From Asanoa iriomotensis (GTDB lineage: Bacteria; Actinomycetota; Actinomycetes; Mycobacteriales; Micromonosporaceae), in the NCBI RefSeq assembly GCF_016862515.1, contig NZ_BONC01000049.1:1-58633 (forward strand): 58,633 nt of DNA, given 5' to 3'. Positions 49,423 through 57,032 of this stretch are shown here, piece after piece (position 1 is the first letter of the stretch; each line of letters begins with the position of its first letter). Made by a program: the position numbers and the translations under genes. The notes beneath the pieces were generated by a model that made no database searches, was not told the origin of the DNA, and worked only from the letters and a program-made list of their open reading frames with translations.

Positions 49423-50132
49423 TCAGGCCGCGAAGCGGGAACGGCGCCGGCGTCCGATCAGGTAGGCCGCGCCACCGAGGAGCAGGAGCGCACCCCCGAT
49501 GCCGGCGACGATCGCGGTGTCGGCACCGGTCACGGGCAGCCCGCCGCCTTCGCCGCCTTCGCCCGGAGCGCCCAGGCTGCCGGAGGAAGAAGGGGTCGGC
49601 GCGACGGTCGTGGGGGCGCTGGGCGTGGCGCTCGGTGTCGGTGTGGGCGCAGCCGCGCAGTCAAGCGCACGCGCGTCGTACAGGCCGTTGTTCAGGTAAG
49701 CCAGGTAGGCGTCGATGGCCTCGTCGTCGAGTGCCTCCTGCGCGGCGGCCGCCACGTTGGGACCGGCGCCCGTCAGCGTCCGGTTCACCGTGAGCCGCAG
49801 ATCCACCGACCAGGCGTTCTGCAGGCCCGTCTTGAGGAATGCGCGCAGATCACCCGCGGCGCCCTTCAACCGCTCCTCGATGTTGTCAGGCAGAACGGGC
49901 AAGGAGTCCGCGTTTGCCGCTTCCAGGATCCGGTAGGCCAACAGGCGTATCTCCGCATCGGTAGCGGTATCCAAGTCGAGGGTGACAAGCTCGCGGATGT
50001 CCTGGTAGACCTTGCGCTCGACCGTCTGGCAGGCCTCGTTGAGGCCGGGCTCTGCGGTTTGAGCCGCCGCCGGTGCCGCCGGAATCAAAGGGCCAGCGTC
50101 ATGACGACGCCGGCCGCTATCTTCCATCGCAT
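49423..50132 (-). pseudogene. LPXTG wall-anchored ALF-repeat protein, frameshift inside the signal peptide
   Basis: The C-terminus has a complete sortase signal: LPVTG, a hydrophobic helix (IVAGIGGALLLLGGAAYLIG) and a basic tail RRRRSRFAA. It is preceded by a Pro/Thr/Ser stalk and two or three ALF-type repeats (DLRAFLKTGLQNAWSVDLRLTVNRTL, AAAAQEALDDEAIDAYLAYLNNG). The start at 50132 has a GGAGGA site 8 bases upstream and reads MRWKIAAGVVMTLAL, then hits TGA at 50087-50085. In the next frame LIPAAPAAAQTAEP continues without interruption into the mature protein. One extra T in the TTT run at 50089-50087 would give a perfect signal peptide. The alternative start at 50229 has no signal peptide and no ribosome site. 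Confidence 0.8.
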
Positions 50133-50225
50133 ATCGGTATTCCTCCCCGTTGTAGAAAAACACGGAGATACTACCGTCAGCGGGCGGTGAAGCAAGGTGG
50201 GCTCCATCCACAAAGGACGAAGCGG

Positions 50226-51320
50226 TCAACGGACGCGGAGATCCGCTGTGGCGGCGGACCCGGAGGCACTGTCCAGCAGGGTCTCCAGTGCCTGTGAATA
50301 CGGCAGGTCCGCCGCCACCTGTCCGCGCATCGTCTCGACCGCGGCCGCGGCGTCCGGCGCGAGTTCCGGCTGGCCATCGGGCGACGGGCCGGACGGCGTC
50401 CAGCCGGTGCCGGGCTTCACAAGGCTCGTGGCACCGACGGCGACCCGCTCGGTCAGCTTCGCGTAGGCAAGGCCACGGCGGTCCAGGACCTCGTGGGCGC
50501 CGGCCATCTGCTCCGGCACCGGGATGCCGCGCAGCGCGATCTGATGGTCGAGCGACGCCGCGGCGAGCACCACGTGCGCGACCGACACCCGGTTCTGGCC
50601 CGTGCGTACGGCCTGCCGGCGGGCCTCCTCCTCCAGTGCCACGAGCACGCCCGCGGCCCAGCCATCGCTGCGGCGCATCAGCTTGTTGATCGGCGCCATG
50701 ATCAAGCGCACTATGGCTGGTGTCGGCGCGAGCCCGACCATCTCCAGCGAGTCGCCGCCCGGCGTCCAGCTGTTCGTGGCGTAGTGCGGGTAGCCGGACT
50801 GGATGTCGGCCAGCACCAGGGCGCGGTCGAGCCCGGCATCCTCCAGCAGTTCGGCCGCCCGGGTGTGCGCGCCGGAAAGCAGGGCCACCACCAGCTCGCG
50901 GTCCCCGGTCCGGTCGAGGCCCGCCGCGGTGGAGCGGACCGCCGCGTCGGCGAGCGCCAGGGCGACGCCGTCGGTCCAGACCGGCCAGTTGGTGACCTGG
51001 CGGCGGATGAGCGAGTAGGACCGCTCGCGAACGGTGAGCTCGCGCAGCAGGGCCTCGGCGACGAAGACCGGCTGCGCGAGCCGGCGTTCCCCCTCGATCG
51101 GCGATCCGTCCCGCTGCCCGGCGCGCCGAGGCGCGCCGGGCTTCTCCAGGGTCCGCAGCACCGGACGCTTACCACCCAGCCGGCGAGAGACCTCGAGGAG
51201 CAAGTCGTCGGTGCCGACGTCGCCGGCCTCGTCAAGCACCGCCCGCTTGTACGCCGGCGCGAGGACCGCGAGCACCGTCCAGGACGAGTAGTCGACCGTC
51301 CCGCTTAGCTGGCCGCTCAT
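50226..51320 (-). CDS. Clp N-terminal-domain-like protein
   Basis: A 364-residue soluble helical protein. Residues about 240-290 (RTGQNRVSVAHVVLAAASLDHQIALRGIPVPEQMAGAHEVLDRRGLAYAKL) have the pattern of a Clp-N (Clp repeat) motif. The N-terminal part (LAPAYKRAVLDEAGDVGTDDLLLEVSRRLGG) is similar but more divergent. There is no AAA ATPase domain, so it would be a stand-alone adaptor or substrate-binding protein. It starts 5 bases after the stop of the BASS transporter gene and is probably co-transcribed. The Clp-N assignment is tentative. Confidence 0.55.
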   Translation of the reverse strand: MSGQLSGTVDYSSWTVLAVLAPAYKRAVLDEAGDVGTDDLLLEVSRRLGGKRPVLRTLEKPGAPRRAGQRDGSPIEGERRLAQPVFVAEALLRELTVRERSYSLIRRQVTNWPVWTDGVALALADAAVRSTAAGLDRTGDRELVVALLSGAHTRAAELLEDAGLDRALVLADIQSGYPHYATNSWTPGGDSLEMVGLAPTPAIVRLIMAPINKLMRRSDGWAAGVLVALEEEARRQAVRTGQNRVSVAHVVLAAASLDHQIALRGIPVPEQMAGAHEVLDRRGLAYAKLTERVAVGATSLVKPGTGWTPSGPSPDGQPELAPDAAAAVETMRGQVAADLPYSQALETLLDSASGSAATADLRVR

Positions 51321-51324
51321 CGAG

Positions 51325-52233
51325 TCAGGATAATGCCGCCGATGAGTCGTCTGCCCGGGTGCTGCCGACGGCTGGTTCCTTCCGGCGGGTCACCAGGTAG
51401 CCGAACGCCGCCGCGGTGAAGAACATGACGATGCCGTACACGGCGGCCGGGATCGCGATTCGGGTGTTGTCTAGCAGCGCCGGGCTGACCGCGATGGCGA
51501 TGGCGAGTGTGCTGTTGTGAATGCCGATTTCCATCCCCGCGGCGATGGACTCCGGCTTGCCCATCCCGGCCAGGCGCGGTGCGCCGTACCCGATGGCCAG
51601 GCTGATCAGGTTGAAGATCAGGACGATGGCGCCGACGGCGAGGAAGTAGTCCGCGAGATTGGCGCGCTCGTTGAGGATGGCACCGGTGATGACCGCGACC
51701 AGCAGGACCACCGAGAGGATTTTGACCGGCTTCGCGAGGCGGTCGGCGAAGCCGGGGAACCGCGACCGGATCTGCATGCCGAGCGCGACCGGGACGAGCA
51801 CGATGGCGAAGACCTGGAGCACCTTGTCGACCTGGAGGCCGACGGCCTGGCTGTCGGGCCGGAAGTAGCCGGTCGACAGGTTGACGACCACCGGCAGGGT
51901 CACGACCGCCAGGACCGAGTTGACGGCGGTCAGCGTCACGTTCACCGCGACGTGGCCGCCGAAGAGGTGACTGTAGAGGTTCGCGGTGGTGCCGCCGGGT
52001 GAGGCGGCGAGCAGCATCATGCCGACGGCCAACTCCGGCTCGAGGCCGAAGACGAGGACGAGCCCGAAGCAGAACGCGGGCAGGACGACGATCTGGCAGC
52101 CGAGGGCGATGAGCATGAGCACTGGGTACGTCGCGATGCGCCGGAAGTCCGCGATCGACAGCCCGAGCCCGAGGCCGAGCATGACGATCGCCAGCGCGAC
52201 CGGAAGTCCCACGGTGGTCAGCCAGGAATCCAT
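51325..52233 (-). CDS. Bile acid:Na+ symporter (BASS) family transporter
   Basis: A 302-residue membrane protein with nine to ten helices. The start at 52233 puts the first helix (TTVGLPVALAIVMLGLGLGLS) directly after a short leader; the longer frame from 52269 adds nothing hydrophobic. Family motifs are VGMMLLAASPGGTTANLYSHLFGG (Na+/substrate crossover region) and ESIAAGMEIGIHNSTLAIAIA (second crossover). BASS proteins import organic anions with sodium; the substrate is not predictable. The tail is charged and cytoplasmic. Confidence 0.9.
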   Translation of the reverse strand: MDSWLTTVGLPVALAIVMLGLGLGLSIADFRRIATYPVLMLIALGCQIVVLPAFCFGLVLVFGLEPELAVGMMLLAASPGGTTANLYSHLFGGHVAVNVTLTAVNSVLAVVTLPVVVNLSTGYFRPDSQAVGLQVDKVLQVFAIVLVPVALGMQIRSRFPGFADRLAKPVKILSVVLLVAVITGAILNERANLADYFLAVGAIVLIFNLISLAIGYGAPRLAGMGKPESIAAGMEIGIHNSTLAIAIAVSPALLDNTRIAIPAAVYGIVMFFTAAAFGYLVTRRKEPAVGSTRADDSSAALS

Positions 52234-52313
52234 GCGGGGATTCTGGTCGGGATGTGAGCCACGCAACATCCACTGCGCGGTTGTTGTCGGTACCCCCGTG
52301 GATACTGCCCGGC

Positions 52314-53036
52314 ATGGCGAGCTTCAAGGACCAGGACCTGACTGATGCCGAGTTCCGCGAGTGTGACCTGACCCGCGCTCGTCTGATCGGGGTGGTGATG
52401 CAGGACGCGGTGATCGACGGGCTGGTCACCAACCTGGTGGTCAACGGGGTCGAGGTGATGTCCTACGTCGAAGCCGAGCTTGACCGCCGGCATCCGGTGC
52501 GGCTGCTGCTGCGCTCAGCCGATCCGGCGGACCTGCTGGAGGCTGTCCGCCAGCTACGGGCCGGCTGGGCCGAGACGATCGAGCGGCTGCGAGCGATGCC
52601 CGGGGGTTCGGAGCACCAGCGCGTCGGCGGCGAATGGTCGGCGGTGGAGACCCAGCGCCATCTGGTGTTCGTCCACGACTCGTGGTTCCGCCGCTGCTGT
52701 CTGGGGTCGACCGAGCCGTTCACCGCGATCGGGCTGGCGACCGAGTTCGTCCCCGACCAGGAGGAGCAGGGCCTGGACCGAGCGGCGGCCCCCGGTCTCG
52801 ACGAGGTGCTGTCCGTGCGCGACGTGCAGGGGGCAGAGCTGGAGCGTTGGCTGTCGACGGTGACGGCCGATCAACTCTCGGCGCCCGCGCCGGTGCCGGC
52901 GGGCCCGGGTTGGCCGCCTTACGCCAGGGGAAGGTCGGTGCTGGAGTGCGTCCAGGTGCTGCTCAACGAGGAGTGGGCACACCACGGTTTCTGCGTTCGT
53001 GACCTCGATCTACTGCCTGGTCCGCGCCAGACTTGA
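52314..53036 (+). CDS. DinB-like protein with N-terminal pentapeptide-like segment
   Basis: A 240-residue protein. Residues 5-35 (FKDQDLTDAEFRECDLTRARLIGVVMQD) resemble a few pentapeptide-repeat turns. The rest is a DinB/YfiT-type four-helix bundle (LLEAVRQLRAGWAETIERL, WSAVETQRHLVFVHDSWFRRC, LNEEWAHHGFCVRDL). The His residues in RHLVFVHDSW and EEWAHHGF sit where DinB proteins bind metal. Members act in bacillithiol or mycothiol-dependent transfers or are uncharacterised. The start at 52314 is chosen because the earlier ATG adds an unrelated leader. It is divergent from the BASS gene. Confidence 0.78.
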   Translation: MASFKDQDLTDAEFRECDLTRARLIGVVMQDAVIDGLVTNLVVNGVEVMSYVEAELDRRHPVRLLLRSADPADLLEAVRQLRAGWAETIERLRAMPGGSEHQRVGGEWSAVETQRHLVFVHDSWFRRCCLGSTEPFTAIGLATEFVPDQEEQGLDRAAAPGLDEVLSVRDVQGAELERWLSTVTADQLSAPAPVPAGPGWPPYARGRSVLECVQVLLNEEWAHHGFCVRDLDLLPGPRQT

Positions 53037-53039
53037 GGG

Positions 53040-53423
53040 ATGGTTGTCCAGCTGAATCACACCATCGTGCGGGTCCGCGACAAGCAAGAGTCGGCCTCGT
53101 TCGTCGCCGAGATCCTGGGGTTGGCCGAGCCCAAGCCGTTCGGGCCGTTCCTGGTCGTCGAGGTCGACAACGAGGTTTCACTGGACTTCGCCGACGACCA
53201 CGGGCCGGCAAACCCGCAGCATTACGCGTTCCTGGTGAGCGAGGCGGAGTTCGACCAGATCTTCGGCCGGATCCGCGCCCGGGGTCTGTCCTACTGGGCC
53301 GACCCGGGGCGGCGTCGCCCCAGCGAGATCAACACCAATGACGGCGGGCGCGGCGTCTACTGGGAAGAGCCCAGCGGGCACTTCCTCGAGATCATTACCC
53401 GCCCGTACGGCAGTGGGGGTTAG
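53040..53423 (+). CDS. VOC-family (glyoxalase-like) protein
   Basis: A 127-residue single VOC domain: VVQLNHTIVRVRDKQESASFVAEILGL, QHYAFLVSEAEFDQIF and WEEPSGHFLEIITRPYG. The candidate metal ligands His7 (LNHTIV), His in QHYAF and Glu in FLEIITRPYG are in the usual places, so metal-dependent activity (glyoxalase or dioxygenase-like) is possible. It follows the DinB-like gene by 3 bases, suggesting an operon. The 3' end overlaps the convergent HxlR gene. Confidence 0.85.
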   Translation: MVVQLNHTIVRVRDKQESASFVAEILGLAEPKPFGPFLVVEVDNEVSLDFADDHGPANPQHYAFLVSEAEFDQIFGRIRARGLSYWADPGRRRPSEINTNDGGRGVYWEEPSGHFLEIITRPYGSGG

Positions 53424-53910
53424 GGCGGCGTTCCTGCTCGGCGGCGTAAGCGGCGTTCAGGCGTTCGAATGGACCCGAGCCGTCGGGGTGCTTGGGCGGG
53501 GCGTCCAGGTGGCGCACCCGGAGGTCGTCCATGAGCTCCTCGACGAAGGCCGGCCCGGCGTCACGCATGATCCGCTGCCGGATCTGCAGCTCCTCGGTGC
53601 CCGGCCGCCAGTCGAGGCCCCAGTTGCCGAGCGCGTACAGGACCGGAAGGGTCTGGATGCCCGCCTCGGTGAGGCTGTAGCGGGCGCGCTGCCCGCGCGC
53701 CGCGGTGCCGCGGGTGAGGATCCCCGCCTCGACGAGCCGCACGAGGCGGTCGGCGAGGATGTTCGAGGCGATGCCCTCGATCGACCCGGTGAGCAGCGCC
53801 CGGAAGTAGCGGCGGTCGCCGAAGATGACGTCGCGGAGCACGAGCAGCGCCCATCGGTCTCCGAGCACCTCGACGGCCGCGTTGACCGGACACCCGGACC
53901 GTGGTTCCAC
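53395..53910 (-). CDS. HxlR-family transcriptional regulator
   Basis: A 171-residue regulator from a GTG with an AAGGAGG site. Cys7 in RSGCPVNAAVEVLGDRWALLVLRDV is at the conserved HxlR position, which often senses electrophiles or oxidants. The winged helix follows (RRYFRALLTGSIEGIASNILADRLVRLVEAGILTR, RYSLTEAG). The C-terminal 60 residues are longer than in minimal HxlR proteins. It is divergent from the RibD-like reductase gene, with a palindromic operator between them. Confidence 0.92.
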   Translation of the reverse strand: MEPRSGCPVNAAVEVLGDRWALLVLRDVIFGDRRYFRALLTGSIEGIASNILADRLVRLVEAGILTRGTAARGQRARYSLTEAGIQTLPVLYALGNWGLDWRPGTEELQIRQRIMRDAGPAFVEELMDDLRVRHLDAPPKHPDGSGPFERLNAAYAAEQERRPNPHCRTGG

Positions 53911-53943
53911 GACTCCTCCTTGACAGGCTTCTGGCCCTCAATA

Positions 53944-53968
53944 TAGTGGTTGCAGATCGCAACCACTA
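53944..53968. promoter_or_regulatory. Perfect 10-bp-arm palindrome, HxlR operator
   Basis: TAGTGGTTGC and GCAACCACTA are perfectly complementary around a 5-base spacer. The site lies 14 bases before the reductase ATG and 33 bases before the HxlR GTG, overlapping where both promoters must be. Its length and symmetry fit an HxlR dimer. Confidence 0.88.
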
Positions 53969-53982
53969 GTGAGGAGGGACCG

Positions 53983-54564
53983 ATGGGCCGCTTCCTGTAC
54001 TGGATGAACGTGTCCCTCGATTTGCGGATCGAGCAAGTTCCCGGTGACGACGGCGCCGGCGAGTGGCTGCGCATCGACGAGGAGCTGCACCGTGAGTTCA
54101 ACGCGCGGGCGCGGGCGCTCGCGGGCATGGTCCAGGGCCGGGTCATCTACGAGACGATGGAGGAGTACTGGCCGCGGGCGCGCGAGGACGCGTCGCTGCC
54201 GGACGTCATGCGGGAGTACGGCGAGATCTGGACGTCCGCGCCCAAGGTGCTCGTCTCCCGCACCCGCCACAGCGCCGATCACGGCACCCGGATCATCGGC
54301 GGGGACGACGCGATCGAGCAGTTGGCCGCCCTCAAATCCGAGACCGACGGCACCCTCGGCGTAGGCGGCGCGGCGCTCGCCACACAGATCCTCCGGGCTG
54401 GCCTTCTGGACGAACTGCTGCTCTTCACCCACCCGGCGATCCTCGGCTTCGGCCGGCCGCTGTTCGACGACTGGGACATGCCGATCGAGCTGGACCTGCT
54501 GGAGCAGAAATCGTTCAAGCAGGGCGTCACGATGCACCACTACGCGATTCGAGAGGTGAACTGA
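53983..54564 (+). CDS. RibD C-terminal/dihydrofolate-reductase-family protein
   Basis: A 193-residue reductase-fold protein. It begins MGRFLYWMNVSLDLRIEQ and contains GRVIYETMEEYWP, the NADPH-region LGVGGAALATQILRAGLLDELLLFTHPAILGFGRPLFD, and a C-terminal strand QGVTMHHYAI. GAGGAGGG lies 5 bases upstream. It is controlled by the adjacent HxlR operator and its stop overlaps the ATG of the metallo-beta-lactamase-fold gene by one base. HxlR regulators commonly control such oxidoreductases in response to quinones, aldehydes or other electrophiles. Confidence 0.85.
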   Translation: MGRFLYWMNVSLDLRIEQVPGDDGAGEWLRIDEELHREFNARARALAGMVQGRVIYETMEEYWPRAREDASLPDVMREYGEIWTSAPKVLVSRTRHSADHGTRIIGGDDAIEQLAALKSETDGTLGVGGAALATQILRAGLLDELLLFTHPAILGFGRPLFDDWDMPIELDLLEQKSFKQGVTMHHYAIREVN

Positions 54565-55379
54565 TGCTGCAGCAGGTCGCGGACGGCGTGCTGGTTCACG
54601 AGAGCGAGTTCCTCAAGACCAACACCACCGTCGTGCAAGGCCGCGCCGGTGTGTTGCTCGTCGACCCCGGGTTGCAGAAGCACGAACTGGCGTGCCTCGC
54701 GAACGACCTGTCCACATCGGACCGTGGTGATGTCGTGGCGGGCTTCTCGACCCATCCGCATTGGGATCACGTGCTCTGGCACGCGCAGCTCGGCGAAGCG
54801 CCCCGCTACGGCACGGCCCGCTGCGCGGCCGCTGTCCGGGAAGAGCTGTCCGACCCGAACGCGAAGGCCCATATCGTCGAACACCTGGCCGAGACGGAAA
54901 TCGCCGGGCAGGTCCCGCTGGACCTCTACGGCCTCATCACCGCCCTGCCGGCCGAGACGGCACGGATTCCCTGGGACGGCCCCGGAGTCCAGATCATCGA
55001 GCATCAAGCCCACGCACCGGGCCACGCGGCGTTGCTCGTGGAGGAGCACGGGGTCCTCGTCGCCGGCGACATGCTCTCGGACGTCCTGATCCCGATGCTC
55101 GACCTGCACGGCGCCGCCGCCGACCCGATCGAGGACTACCTCGCGGCGCTGCACGGATTGGAGAGCGTGTCGGCCGACGTCGTGGTCCCGGGCCACGGGT
55201 CGGTCGGCGGGCCCGGTCAGTTGCAGGAACGGATCGAACGAGACCGCGCGTACGTGCTCGCCTTGCGCGACGGCCGCGACCCCGACGACCCACGCATCGG
55301 CCCCTCGGCCCAGCCCGGCTGGGAGTGGGTGACGGATCTGCACCACGGGCAGACCAAGCGCCTGGCCGCTGGACGTTAG
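54564..55379 (+). CDS. Metallo-beta-lactamase-fold hydrolase
   Basis: A 271-residue MBL-fold enzyme. The metal motif HxHxDH appears as H64-P-H66-W-D68-H69 (THPHWDH), with further ligands His in HAPGH, Asp in VAGDMLSD and His in VPGHGS, so the dinuclear site is complete. There is no signal peptide. The order of motifs is that of lactonase, glyoxalase II-like or quorum-quenching groups, and the substrate is open. It is translationally coupled to the reductase gene, so both answer to the HxlR repressor. Confidence 0.88.
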   Translation: MLQQVADGVLVHESEFLKTNTTVVQGRAGVLLVDPGLQKHELACLANDLSTSDRGDVVAGFSTHPHWDHVLWHAQLGEAPRYGTARCAAAVREELSDPNAKAHIVEHLAETEIAGQVPLDLYGLITALPAETARIPWDGPGVQIIEHQAHAPGHAALLVEEHGVLVAGDMLSDVLIPMLDLHGAAADPIEDYLAALHGLESVSADVVVPGHGSVGGPGQLQERIERDRAYVLALRDGRDPDDPRIGPSAQPGWEWVTDLHHGQTKRLAAGR

Positions 55380-55757
55380 GGCTTGTATCAAAGCCGGCCC
55401 GGCTCCGAGCTGGCTGGCTCCCGCGGCCGCCGTGCCGGGCTCCGGTGCGCTGCCCTCGCAGACCACGAGCTCGGGGCTGTTCCACCAGCGTCGATGAGCT
55501 GCCGAACGTCCGGTGCGGCGTGGTCGTGACCGCCGGCATCCGGCTCGACACTCCGGCGAGCTGGATCGCTTGGAGGTCAGTGAGGCGGCGATGGCCGTTT
55601 GGGTGGCATCGACGGTACTTCCAGGGTCGGGCCATCAGCTCCTCTAGTTGCTCCTGCCGAGCGTCGCGTCGACGTCCAGCAGCGGCACCGTGACGGGCGT
55701 CGAGATGCTGCGGGAGAGCATCTCCTTAGCCGCCCGCACGCGTGGCCCTCGGTCGAG
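55380..55757. other. Gene-free, apparently decayed stretch
   Basis: No frame longer than about 60 codons has normal codon use here. Short pieces on the minus strand look once coding: a piece beginning MARPWKYRR near 55635, and a 25-residue piece starting MLSRSISTPV near 55720. Both end or change frame quickly. I see no inverted repeats that would mark an insertion sequence. Confidence 0.45.
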
Positions 55758-56297
55758 AGTTCGTCACAGACCGGGGTCGTCCGGTCACTGAGATCGACGC
55801 CCGGCATCTACACGGTGGACAGTACGGTGGCGTACTCGAAGGACGGCCGATGGGTCGCGGCGACCTACGAGAAGCCCGTCGACAATGACGCGTCCGACGC
55901 GTACCCCCAAACAGTGGTCATCGATCTTCAGCACGGGTCGGTTGTCCGCCATCCGCACACGGTGCTTTCACCGCGCGGAGACGAGTCGTGGATCCCGTCG
56001 ACTGCGGTGAGCTGCGCGCTGCGCAGCGATGCGTACGGCACGCGCATGCAGAGCATCGATCTGGAGATCGGCGAGCGGACTCCGCTGCTCGATGCGAGCA
56101 TGCAGCCCGTCGCGCGACTCGGGCACCGGTTCGTCATCCAGCACCTACCAGCTCACATGACCGGAGATCAGCTTCACCTTGAGACGGTGACCAACCAGGG
56201 CACCGATCGACAGCCACTATGGGCCGTCACAGATCCAGCTACGCTTTTGAGCGTTGATCGTGCTGTGCCCGGTGTCCGCCGACGTATCACGGGGTGA
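55758..56297 (+). pseudogene. C-terminal remnant of a beta-propeller-like protein
   Basis: About 180 codons in one frame read as ordinary protein (GIYTVDSTVAYSKDGRWVA, TVVIDLQHGSVVRHPHTVLS, MQSIDLEIGERTPLLD, QPLWAVTDPATLL). The S-K-D-G-R-W strand and D-L-x-x-G turns are typical of propeller-type actinobacterial proteins. There is no start codon with a ribosome site and no signal peptide or membrane helix in front, and the upstream DNA is broken. The N-terminus has probably been deleted. Confidence 0.55.
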
Positions 56298-57032
56298 GAG
56301 TCGCGGGATCGGAAGATCGGTTTACCTCCACGACATCATGGTGGCGATAGCCTGCGGGTAAGCGGCCAGCATGAAGCAAAGGTCGTAGCGGCCGTGCATC
56401 CTCGGATATCCCGTCAACACGCCGGTACGGCGATCCGCCGCCAACCGCAGCCGGTCACCTGCGGCTAGCCGGAACCACCGACGCACCGCCAGCGTAAGGA
56501 TGAGATACACGCGGCCAGGATCAGCACGACCACGAACCGGACGGTCATCGAGATCGTCGTCGCGCCAAGCGAATACACAATGCCCGCTGCAAGGCCCGAA
56601 GCGGAAGCGCCGCCCGGTAGTCCTGCGCCACCTCGCGTTGGCGTGCCGGCGAGCTCCACGCAGGCTGGTCATCTACGAGTTGCGGCTTGATTCAGCGTCC
56701 TGCACATCCAAGGCTCGGCGCCGGCTCCAAGCCGGGGCGTGGGGTACAGCCCTGCACGGTCGGAGCCCGTGACGCGGCCCAACCTACGCCGGTTAGCCGG
56801 GCCCGTCTCATGCGCTCGGGTGCGCATTTCGAGGCGCCAAGGTGGGGCTCGGACCTGTGCTCGATTCCCGCCCATCCTGGTCCAAGCGAGCGGAGGGCCG
56901 GCTAGACAGGCGTAACGTGTCGCCGGGCACCTCATGGCGGCGCGGCAGCGCCGAGTCGAAGCGATGGATGGGATGGGATGGGATGTGGCTAGCCGCCGGC
57001 AGGATGTCGCGGCTGCTGGATCTTGGTTCCGG
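56298..57032. other. Gene-free decayed region with membrane-protein fragments
   Basis: On the minus strand, 56659-56465 contains a hydrophobic stretch (GLAAGIVYSLGATTISMTVRFVVVLILAA). The continuation VYLILTLAVRRWFRLAAGDRLRL is in another frame around 56500-56440, which suggests a frameshifted membrane-protein remnant. 56660-57032 shows no convincing coding frame. Base composition is slightly less GC-rich than the neighbours. No tRNA or hairpin terminator was found. Confidence 0.45.
56963..56987. repeat. Short GGGAT tandem repeat
   Basis: Four to five ATGGG/GGGAT units in a row (ATGGATGGGATGGGATGGGAT). It lies in the decayed intergenic region and is most simply replication slippage. Confidence 0.6.

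Noticed and set aside
55380-55757. Insertion sequence remnant
   Set aside because: The short MARPWKYRR-type fragment recalled a transposase but there is no DDE/DEDD motif, terminal inverted repeat or target duplication.
56963-56987. CRISPR-like or iteron repeats
   Set aside because: Only 5-base units in a short run with no spacers; slippage explains it. No CRISPR array or cas gene was seen anywhere.
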